Position numbers and translations under genes: made by a program. Shown piece by piece: positions 8,687 through 14,250 of a DNA stretch of 20,904 nt (within the stretch, counting starts at the first letter, position 1; each line of letters opens with the position of its first letter). This DNA comes from Deltaproteobacteria bacterium (GTDB lineage: Bacteria > Desulfobacterota > GWC2-55-46 > S146-70 > JAUXIU01): positions 1-20,904 of the forward strand of contig JAUXIU010000003.1 in assembly GCA_030620895.1 (NCBI GenBank). Direction: 5' to 3'. The notes beneath the pieces are model-generated. The model was not told where the DNA came from and did not search any database. It worked only from the letters and a program-made list of their open reading frames with translations.

Positions 8687-10258
8687 ATGAAAGGGGTAGT
8701 GGCAGCGGGACATGAATTAACAGCCAGGGCAGGTGTGGAAATGTTGAAGGAGGGCGGCAATGCCTTTGATGCAGCGTTAGCTGCTGCCTTTGCCTCCTTC
8801 GTATGTGAGTCACCCCTGACGAGCCCAGGGGGTGGGGGGTTTTTTATGGCTCATACCAAAGAAGGTAAAACCATTTTATACGATTTCTTCCCCAATATGC
8901 CTGGCATCAACCGTGATCTAAAAAGGGGGGAAAAGCACTTTGTTTCAGGGGTTGTCAAGTTTGCAGGTGCAGTACAGGAGTTCCATATAGGTGAAGGTGC
9001 AGCAGCCGTACCTGGTTGTATTGCCGGTCTGGATATGGTTTACAAAAGGCATTGCAGTCTCCCCCTTATGGACATAATGACCCCGGCCATTTCTTATGCC
9101 AGAGACGGTATAACACTAAGTGCCTATCAGGCATATTTCCAAAACCTGCTCTCTTATATCCTGACCGCCTCAGGAGAGGCAAGAAGCATTTACGCTCCGA
9201 AAGGTTCGCTTCTCAAGGAAGGGGAGACGATATTTAATAAAGGGATGGCCGATACCCTGGAGCATCTTGCTAAAGAGGGCCTGGAGATGTTCTATAAAGG
9301 AGACCTGGCGGATAGAATACTAGAGGGTTTTGAGGAACACGGCCTAATTACCAGGAAAGATCTGGAAGAATACCGGGTAGAGACAAGAGAACCCCTCATT
9401 TTTGAGTACAGGAATAGAAAGATTTTTACAAACCCTCCCCCCTCCTCTGGCGGATGCCTTATCGCATTTTCCCTTAAACTCCTTGAGGCCTATAACCTCT
9501 ATAGACTGGGTCACAATAAACCTCCGTACCTGAAGCTTTTTTCAGAGGCCATGAGGGTTACAAATGAGGCAAGGGGAAAAGATTTTGACCACAGGGTATA
9601 TGAGGAAGGCATTACCACGAACTTTCTGTCCGACAAGAATATTGCCTTTTACAGGGATAGGATAGAGGCGGTTGCCTCGCATTATGAAGGTCGCAAGGAG
9701 AGAGGGACCGGCAGCACAACACATATCAGCGTAATAGATAAAGAGGGAAATGCAGCCAGCATTACAACATCAAATGGAGCTGGATGCGGTTTTATGATAC
9801 CTGGAACCGGTATAATGATGAACAACATGTTGGGTGAGGAAGATTTAAACCCACATGGTTACCATACCCATGAACCTGGGACAAGAATCTCTTCCATGAT
9901 GGCACCTACAATAGTCATGAAAAGGGATAAACCCGAGATTGTCCTTGGTAGCGGGGGTAGTAAGAGGATAAGAAGTGCCATCCTCCAGGTGATCCTGAAT
10001 ATAATTGATCACGGGTTGCCAGTCTTTGATGCTGTAAACGCCCCAAGGGTTCATTGCGACAATGGTCTCCTTCATGTCGAGGGTGGGGTGGAAGAATCCA
10101 CCATCAACCGCCTTAAAAAAGACGATATTCATATCTATGAATGGAGTGATAGAGATATGTACTTCGGTGGGGTCCACACAGTTTTTTGGGATGATTCGAA
10201 TAATCTCATATCTGGTGGAGGAGATATAAGGCGTGGCGGTGTAAGTAAACACACATGA
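8687..10258 (+). CDS. ggt: Gamma-glutamyltransferase, no signal peptide
   Basis: Ntn-hydrolase that cleaves or transfers gamma-glutamyl groups, 523 residues. The precursor should self-cleave before Thr344 in the segment GSTTHISVID, which then serves as the nucleophile. The oxyanion-hole glycines appear in VLGSGGSKRIRSA. The substrate-lid region around NGAGCGFMIPGTGIMMNN and ISSMMAPTIV also matches. The protein begins MKGVVAAGHELTARAG, which aligns with the start of the mature E. coli enzyme, so there is no secretion signal and the product is probably cytoplasmic, unlike the periplasmic E. coli form. The ATG is one base after the ligase stop, and the TGA overlaps resB by four bases (ATGA). The physiological substrate is presumably the upstream ligase's product; that is inference. 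Confidence 0.92.
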   Translation: MKGVVAAGHELTARAGVEMLKEGGNAFDAALAAAFASFVCESPLTSPGGGGFFMAHTKEGKTILYDFFPNMPGINRDLKRGEKHFVSGVVKFAGAVQEFHIGEGAAAVPGCIAGLDMVYKRHCSLPLMDIMTPAISYARDGITLSAYQAYFQNLLSYILTASGEARSIYAPKGSLLKEGETIFNKGMADTLEHLAKEGLEMFYKGDLADRILEGFEEHGLITRKDLEEYRVETREPLIFEYRNRKIFTNPPPSSGGCLIAFSLKLLEAYNLYRLGHNKPPYLKLFSEAMRVTNEARGKDFDHRVYEEGITTNFLSDKNIAFYRDRIEAVASHYEGRKERGTGSTTHISVIDKEGNAASITTSNGAGCGFMIPGTGIMMNNMLGEEDLNPHGYHTHEPGTRISSMMAPTIVMKRDKPEIVLGSGGSKRIRSAILQVILNIIDHGLPVFDAVNAPRVHCDNGLLHVEGGVEESTINRLKKDDIHIYEWSDRDMYFGGVHTVFWDDSNNLISGGGDIRRGGVSKHT

Positions 10259-11283
10259 AGGCTATCTGGCGTTTTTTCTCATCTACTGAACTCACCATAG
10301 TCCTGACGATTCTCATCTGTCTTGACGCCGCATGGGGTTCTATTATAACGGTGAAGAACCCGGCCGTCTTTCAGGCGCTGGATCAGTCGATACTCTTTAA
10401 ATGGCTCGGCTCCTATGGCAAGACTAATCTGGAAGTCAGTCTCTGGATATATCTTCTAATAGCACTTCTCTCTCTGTTTTCCTTAAACACAGCAGTCTGT
10501 ACAATAGATAGGGTCCGTGCCATCATAATAAACAAGAGGCCCTGGAGAAGTCTCTATCCTCAGATCGTCCACATAGGCTTCTTGATCGCACTATTTGGCC
10601 ATCTCCTGGGCAGTGCATATGGATTCAGGAGTCCCGGCCATCTAATACTCAAGGAAGAGGTAATGCCTGTGCCCTATCAGGAAGGGCTCCTTCTACGCCT
10701 CGATGATATAGAGACTGATTTCTCCCCACTCGGAGAATTAGAGAATCTGAATACCAGGGTCACACTACTTAAAGATGGAAAAGAGGTCCTAAGAGAGAAT
10801 ATTCAGATAAACGCACCATTGATATATAAAGGCATAGCCTTTTATCACGTAAATCAGGGAAAAACCACAACCGGACTCATCCTTAAGATTCATCGAGAGG
10901 AGTTCAAAGTGCCCTTTGGAGGTAGCTTCAAGACCATTGACGGTAACCTCTTCACACTGGGCAGGATTATGCCTGATTTTGCAACAGACAAAATGGGAAT
11001 CCCCTTCTCACGTTCCAAGGCATACAGGAATCCTTACATAGAGATCATCTCTTCGAACGGAGAGAACGGATGGCTCTCTCTGATACGGCCTGGTACAAGA
11101 ATAACTCTCGGTGATAACGTGATTGAGCTGCAGGATTACATTATGAAAGTCTACGCCGTTATGAATATAAACAAAGACCCTGGGATTGGCTTTATAATAA
11201 CAGGGTCCTCGATTCTTACAGTCGGCATGTTGCTGCTGCTATTCTTGCAAGGGGAACGTGTGGAATTAATAAGACGTTCGTAA
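10255..11283 (+). CDS. resB: Cytochrome c biogenesis protein ResB/Ccs1 (System II)
   Basis: Inner-membrane partner of CcsA in the heme-cytochrome c synthase, 342 residues (PF05140, short form). It has spans near residues 14-32, 60-80 and 103-122, a large periplasmic domain (about 125-305), and a C-terminal span (TGSSILTVGMLLLLFL). His106 and His116 in IVHIGFLIALFGHLLGSAYG are in the position of family heme-handling residues. The motif APLIYKGIAFYHVNQG in the soluble domain matches the ResB 'PLxYKGxxFYQ' block. It starts inside the end of ggt by a 4-base overlap, so it depends on the ligase-ggt mRNA for translation. With ccsA upstream it makes a complete System II synthase. No thioredoxin-like ResA or CcdA gene is nearby. 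Confidence 0.9.
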   Translation: MKAIWRFFSSTELTIVLTILICLDAAWGSIITVKNPAVFQALDQSILFKWLGSYGKTNLEVSLWIYLLIALLSLFSLNTAVCTIDRVRAIIINKRPWRSLYPQIVHIGFLIALFGHLLGSAYGFRSPGHLILKEEVMPVPYQEGLLLRLDDIETDFSPLGELENLNTRVTLLKDGKEVLRENIQINAPLIYKGIAFYHVNQGKTTTGLILKIHREEFKVPFGGSFKTIDGNLFTLGRIMPDFATDKMGIPFSRSKAYRNPYIEIISSNGENGWLSLIRPGTRITLGDNVIELQDYIMKVYAVMNINKDPGIGFIITGSSILTVGMLLLLFLQGERVELIRRS

Positions 11284-11294
11284 TTATGCACGAA

Positions 11295-11393
11295 ATGGTT
11301 GGCTTGGTTAACATGGTTCACACGGTTTACATGGTTCATATGGTTGACTTGGTTGATATGATTAAAACTAAGTAAACCAGGTAAACAAAGTAA
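11295..11393 (+). repeat. Degenerate 9-base tandem array downstream of resB
   Basis: Eight units follow the pattern WTGGTTNAY: for example ATGGTTGGC, TTGGTTAAC, ATGGTTCAC, ACGGTTTAC, ATGGTTCAT, ATGGTTGAC, TTGGTTGAT, ATGATTAAA. Three further in-phase units follow the pattern ACNNRGTAA-like (ACTAAGTAA, ACCAGGTAA, ACAAAGTAA). The 9-base register holds throughout 99 bases although the units differ. It lies in the 283-base gap between resB and the CBS gene. Confidence 0.8.
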
Positions 11394-11395
11394 AC

Positions 11396-11437
11396 ATGCA
11401 ACACGCAACCCGTAACTCGCAACACGCAACACGAACC
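11396..11437 (+). repeat. Degenerate heptamer array before the CBS-domain gene
   Basis: Six in-register 7-base units are seen: ATGCAAC, ACGCAAC, CCGTAAC, TCGCAAC, ACGCAAC, ACGAACC. Looser units continue to about 11473. It follows the 9-base array almost directly. Confidence 0.75.
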
Positions 11438-11439
11438 GC

Positions 11440-11520
11440 AACTTGTATCTTTGAAACACGCATCACGAATGACGTTTTTTTCAGCGAAACCTAAAGGTTT
11501 CGGCTACGTTCGTTCATAAT
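11440..11520 (+). repeat. Composite intergenic block, copy 1
   Basis: Two conserved strings occur here in the same order and strand as at 14011-14074. The first is AACTTGTATCTTTGAAAC (11440-11457). The second is AAGGTTTCGGCTACGTTCGT followed by TCATAAT (11494-11520). In this copy the second string is preceded by a perfect 8-base hairpin, CGAAACCT-AA-AGGTTTCG (about 11485-11502). It ends 46 bases before the CBS gene start. Confidence 0.7.
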
Positions 11521-11566
11521 CTGGGATTAAGGGAGATTATTAAGAATCAACAAGGAGGTGATAAAA

Positions 11567-11968
11567 ATGAAACACTTGAAGGCAAAAGATGTCATGACAA
11601 GGCCTGTTGTTTCAGCAAAAAAGAACGCATCTGCAAGGGATATCGCTCTGCAACTCCTTTCAGGCCTGTATAGTGGAATGCCTGTTACCGATGAAAATGG
11701 CAGGGTCGTAGGTATAGTTACAGAGTTTGACCTCCTGGAACAGCTCCGCCAGGAGAAAGAACTGGCCCGGCTCACTGCAGAAGATATAATGGTAAAAGAT
11801 GCAATAACTGTCGATGTCAACACACCAATTGACGATGCATTTAATATAATGCTCGATAGGAATATCATAAGGCTTCCGGTTACGGAGGAGGATAAGCTTG
11901 TGGGTATTATTGCAAGGTGTGATATCCTGAGGGTTTATATAGAACCAGAATTTACAACTTATATGTAA
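11567..11968 (+). CDS. Two-CBS-domain protein
   Basis: Small cytoplasmic protein of 133 residues made of two CBS domains: about 8-60 (KDVMTRPVV to VGIVTEFDLL) and 73-128 (AEDIMVKDAI to VGIIARCDIL). A CBS pair forms a Bateman module, which usually binds adenosyl nucleotides such as AMP, ATP or SAM. There is no attached effector domain, so it probably senses energy state and acts on a partner that the sequence does not reveal. The ATG at 11567 is chosen over an in-frame GTG at 11558 because that GTG is part of the perfect Shine-Dalgarno AAGGAGGTGAT. The gene is single, with repeats upstream, and faces the rubredoxin/flavodiiron pair across a 94-base gap. Confidence 0.88.
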   Translation: MKHLKAKDVMTRPVVSAKKNASARDIALQLLSGLYSGMPVTDENGRVVGIVTEFDLLEQLRQEKELARLTAEDIMVKDAITVDVNTPIDDAFNIMLDRNIIRLPVTEEDKLVGIIARCDILRVYIEPEFTTYM

Positions 11969-12062
11969 TCTTTAAAGCAGGCCCTGCCTTCTGAATTTCA
12001 TGAAGATTGTTGAAGTTGAACTTCGATAGAGTTTAGCTGAATTTCAGACATAACCTTTTAAG

Positions 12063-12221
12063 TCAAACCTTCTCAAACTGCTCTTTTTCAACCCCACATT
12101 CCGGACAGACCCAGTCGTCCGGTAGGTCCTCAAAGGCAGTTCCAGAAGCGACACCGCCATCCGGATCACCTCTTTCAGGGTCATAAACATACCCGCATAC
12201 AGTGCACATGTACTTCTTCAA
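12063..12221 (-). CDS. Rubredoxin, TTG start
   Basis: Small one-electron carrier with a mononuclear Fe(Cys)4 centre, 52 residues, the standard size. The ligands are Cys6 and Cys9 ([10 protein letters not shown]) and Cys39 and Cys42 (CPECGVEK). GDPDGGV and the [11 protein letters not shown] segment are typical of the fold. I place the start at TTG 12221-12219 because AGGAGG sits seven bases upstream and the product then begins [10 protein letters not shown] as in the family. A longer reading from ATG 12302 would pass through repeat DNA (see 12251-12328) and is unlikely. It lies 191 bases downstream of the flavodiiron protein on the same strand and is its likely electron donor. Confidence 0.93.
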   Translation of the reverse strand: MKKYMCTVCGYVYDPERGDPDGGVASGTAFEDLPDDWVCPECGVEKEQFEKV

Positions 12222-12250
12222 CCCGTTGCCTCCTTCTCTTGATATAAACG

Positions 12251-12328
12251 TCGGCTTCGTAAAAAGTCGGGTGCCCTCTGGGTGTGCTGTGTTGCGCTGC
12301 ATCCTTCGTCACTGCAGCATAGCTACAA
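12251..12328 (-). mobile_element. Half copy of the MITE-like element, upstream of rubredoxin
   Basis: About 78 bases match the right half of the element at 15607-15787 in inverted orientation. Shared strings include GTAAAAAGTCGGGT, CCCTCTGGGTGTGCTGTG, TTGCGCTGCATCC and TCGTCACTGCAGC. Only one terminal repeat is present (near 12251-12268); the other half is missing. The terminal end points to rubredoxin and ends about 30 bases before its TTG. The flanking bases 12329-12412 show nothing else I can identify. Confidence 0.8.
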
Positions 12329-12412
12329 CGAAGATTGACACAGAGATTGCGAAAAAGAGCCCTTTCCGAACGTAAACTAAATAATTGTGTAATCTTTTAA
12401 AAATCGGGGTAA

Positions 12413-13615
12413 TCAGTTTCCAGGGGTTTTTGCACTGGAAACAATGTTGTTCTCCCTGTGCTTAGTTGCAATTTCAGATGCCAGTCTTTCCAAACCCTTG
12501 TAACCCTCATCGCCTGGCAGTCCTTTTACAAGCACAGGTTCCAGCATCTCTGCCTTTATATTCGATATCAATCCGGTTATCTGTTCCACCATCTTACCGC
12601 CCCATCCATAGGACCCGATTATAGATGCAAACCTCAGCTTGGGCCTAAGGGCATTGGTAAGAAAGGTCGCAGATACTACAAGGGGGTGCGCCCCTCCAAG
12701 AACCATAGGGGAACCAATTACAATTGTTGCAGCGTCAACCAGCGCCATTGCCAGTTTGCCGGTATCTGTTACCAGCAGATTGAACCTCTCTACCCTGACA
12801 CCCTTCTCTATAAGGGACTCTGTAAGATAGTCCACCATACGCTGGGTACTGCCATGCATCGTTACATAGGGCAGGATGACCGTATTGTTGAGTTTATCAG
12901 ATACCCACTCCTTGTGTGACTTGATGATACATTCCGGGTCTTTATGTACAGGGCCGTGGCTCGGGGCAATCATATCAATCTGGTATCCCTCAAACCTCTC
13001 TATATGCCTCCTGATGGTCGTCCTGAAGGGCATCATAATCTCTGCGTAGTACCTCTTCGCTGCCTCACAGACACGCCAATCCTCGCTGGAGTATAGCTCG
13101 GACATGGCAAGGTGTGAACCGAAGAGGTCACAGCTGAATAGTATCCTATCCTCACGGAGATGAGTAACCATCGTCTCAGGCCAGTGGACCCATGGTGCGT
13201 GCAGGAACTCGATCGTCTTATTGCCAAGAGATATTGTCTCCCCATCTTTAACGGTAATTATACCCTCCTCCGGGATATGGAGGTGTTCTATAAGTAATCC
13301 CTTACCCTTAGGCGATGTAATTACCTTTGCATCCTTATATTTTTCAAGGACATGAGGTATCGCTCCTGAATGGTCCTGTTCAGAGTGATGTGAGATTATA
13401 AAATCAATAGTCTCGATACCCTCCAGATTGGACATAAGGACATCCACCATTGTAGGATCAACCGTATCGATTAATACCGTCTTTTCGCTCCCCTTTACAA
13501 GATATGCATTATAACTGGTTCCATCAGGCAGAGGAACAAGGGCATCGAAGAGACGTCTATCCCAATCAACGGCACCGACAAACCAGATATCATCTTTTAT
13601 CTTTTTCGGCCTCAT
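12413..13615 (-). CDS. fprA: Flavodiiron protein (class A, FprA-like NO/O2 reductase)
   Basis: Cytoplasmic enzyme that reduces O2 to water and/or NO to N2O, 400 residues. The N-terminal metallo-beta-lactamase-like domain (about 1-240) carries the diiron ligands: His77, Glu79, Asp81 in HHSEQDHSG, His144 in WVHWPETM, Asp163 in LFSCDLFGSH and His220 in APSHGP. The flavodoxin domain (about 245-395) starts with the FMN loop TMHGSTQRM and includes IGSPMVLGG and GSYGWGGK. No extra C-terminal rubredoxin or NADH-oxidase domain is fused, so a separate rubredoxin is needed; one lies just downstream. The ATG at 13615 follows AAAGGAGTTTCTAG, and a good promoter lies at 13700-13727. It implies defence against oxygen or nitric oxide in an anaerobe. 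O2 versus NO preference cannot be read from sequence. Confidence 0.95.
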   Translation of the reverse strand: MRPKKIKDDIWFVGAVDWDRRLFDALVPLPDGTSYNAYLVKGSEKTVLIDTVDPTMVDVLMSNLEGIETIDFIISHHSEQDHSGAIPHVLEKYKDAKVITSPKGKGLLIEHLHIPEEGIITVKDGETISLGNKTIEFLHAPWVHWPETMVTHLREDRILFSCDLFGSHLAMSELYSSEDWRVCEAAKRYYAEIMMPFRTTIRRHIERFEGYQIDMIAPSHGPVHKDPECIIKSHKEWVSDKLNNTVILPYVTMHGSTQRMVDYLTESLIEKGVRVERFNLLVTDTGKLAMALVDAATIVIGSPMVLGGAHPLVVSATFLTNALRPKLRFASIIGSYGWGGKMVEQITGLISNIKAEMLEPVLVKGLPGDEGYKGLERLASEIATKHRENNIVSSAKTPGN

Positions 13616-13638
13616 CTAGAAACTCCTTTCATTCAACT

Positions 13639-13659
13639 AACCGGTTCATTTCCCGGGAA
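13639..13659 (-). promoter_or_regulatory. Two short palindromes in the flavodiiron mRNA leader
   Basis: AACCGGTT (13639-13646) and TTCCCGGGAA (13650-13659) are perfect palindromes three bases apart, lying between the promoter at 13700-13727 and the start codon at 13615. They could be an operator for a dimeric regulator; nothing identifies which. Confidence 0.3.
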
Positions 13660-13699
13660 GATCAGGTTCCTGGTAAATTTTTCAACAAAGACTAGTCAA

Positions 13700-13727
13700 A
13701 TGATACTACAATCAAAGTCCGTGTCAA
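13700..13727 (-). promoter_or_regulatory. Sigma-70 type promoter of the flavodiiron gene
   Basis: On the minus strand TTGACA (13727-13722) is followed after 16 bases by TATCAT (13705-13700). The predicted start of transcription lies about 75-80 bases before the ATG at 13615. This is a near-consensus pair and the best promoter candidate in the window. Confidence 0.7.
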
Positions 13728-13736
13728 TATGAAATA

Positions 13737-13750
13737 GGGGGACTGTCCCA
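13737..13750 (+). repeat. GGGGACTGTCC motif, copy 1
   Basis: GGGGACTGTCCCA contains the palindrome GGGACTGTCCC (13739-13749). The same core occurs at 13925-13935. The two bracket the opposed heptamer arms. It lies just upstream of the flavodiiron -35 box. Confidence 0.6.
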
Positions 13751-13755
13751 CGCAG

Positions 13756-13892
13756 TTTGAGGATTGAGGAAAGAGGCTTGAGGCCGGAGGGAAAACGTTT
13801 GAGGTTAGAGGCTAGAGGTTAGAGGTTTTTGCCTCCCTCCTCAATCTTCCATCCTCGAACGGTTTTATTGCTTCCAACCTCAGACCTCTAAC
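13756..13892. repeat. Two opposed heptamer arrays forming an imperfect inverted repeat
   Basis: Arm 1 (13756-13825) is ten exact 7-base units of consensus NTTGAGG, such as TTTGAGG, ATTGAGG, CTTGAGG, TTAGAGG, CTAGAGG. Arm 2 (13832-13892) is nearly nine 7-base units of the complementary pattern, such as CCTCCCT, CCTCAAT, CCTCGAA, CAGACCT. A divergent unit pair, GAAAACG then TTTGAGG in arm 1, has a close complementary match in arm 2 (CCTCGAA then CGGTTTT), so the arms align as a whole. A 6-base linker separates them. This is the core of the 635-base gap 13616-14250. Confidence 0.8.
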
Positions 13893-13924
13893 AAAATGCG
13901 TCGGGGTACCCACGTAAGTAGGTC

Positions 13925-13935
13925 GGGGACTGTCC
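13925..13935 (+). repeat. GGGGACTGTCC motif, copy 2
   Basis: GGGGACTGTCC is followed by TAC; copy 1 at 13737 is followed by CAC. Just upstream, GTCGGGG occurs twice within about 30 bases. Just downstream is a short 6-base periodic run (CTGAGG, TTAAGG, TTGAGG, CTAAGA). Confidence 0.55.
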
Positions 13936-13970
13936 TACAGGAGGCTGAGGTTAAGGTTGAGGCTAAGAAT

Positions 13971-14048
13971 TTTGAACTTTGAACCTTGAATATTGAATCT
14001 TGCAACCTGTAACTTGTATCTTTGAAACTCGCAACCCGTAACCCGAAC
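13971..14048 (+). repeat. Degenerate heptamer array before the response regulator
   Basis: Units run TTTGAAC, TTTGAAC, CTTGAAT, ATTGAAT, CTTGCAAC, CTGTAAC, TTGTATC, TTTGAAAC, TCGCAAC, CCGTAAC, CCGAAC. The register is 7 bases with two 8-base units. The sequence drifts from TTGAAC to CGTAAC along the array, linking the families seen at 2386 and 11396. Confidence 0.75.
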
Positions 14049-14074
14049 AAGGTTTCGACTACGTTCGTGCATAA
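14011..14074 (+). repeat. Composite intergenic block, copy 2
   Basis: AACTTGTATCTTTGAAAC (14011-14028) and AAGGTTTCGACTACGTTCGT followed by GCATAAT (about 14049-14074) repeat the strings of 11440-11520 in the same order, with about 20 bases between them instead of 36. It lies 177 bases before the response regulator. Confidence 0.7.
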
Positions 14075-14195
14075 TTTGAGTTTATACGAGTATACGAGGC
14101 ATACAATCACGTTCTCTTAGATTTTGGTCTGTGATTTTAGGTTATCTAAACAGAGTTTTTTCATAAAGGAAGCCCGTAAAATTGCCAGAAAAATC

Positions 14196-14223
14196 TTGAC
14201 TTATTCAAGGATTAAGTGATAAT
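14196..14223 (+). promoter_or_regulatory. Sigma-70 type promoter of the response regulator gene
   Basis: TTGACT (14196-14201) is followed after 16 bases by GATAAT (14218-14223). The Shine-Dalgarno GGGAGGTG and the ATG at 14251 follow closely, leaving a very short leader of about 20 bases. Confidence 0.6.
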
Positions 14224-14250
14224 TAACCAAGAAAGGGAGGTGTACAATAG

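Noticed and set aside
8169..8813. Minus-strand open frame of 214 codons opposite the ligase and ggt
   Set aside because: Both plus-strand genes there have strong family motifs. The antisense frame is Ser/Pro/Leu-rich shadow sequence.
11295..11440. Possible CRISPR-like array
   Set aside because: Units are 7 or 9 bases with no spacers of 30 or so bases, and no cas gene is present.
11151..11459. Minus-strand open frame of 102 codons with Asn-x-Val tripeptide repeats
   Set aside because: It arises from the 9-base array read in reverse and overlaps the end of resB. It has no ribosome-binding site or family resemblance.
11558..11566. GTG start three codons before the CBS gene ATG
   Set aside because: The GTG lies inside the Shine-Dalgarno AAGGAGGTGAT that serves the ATG at 11567.
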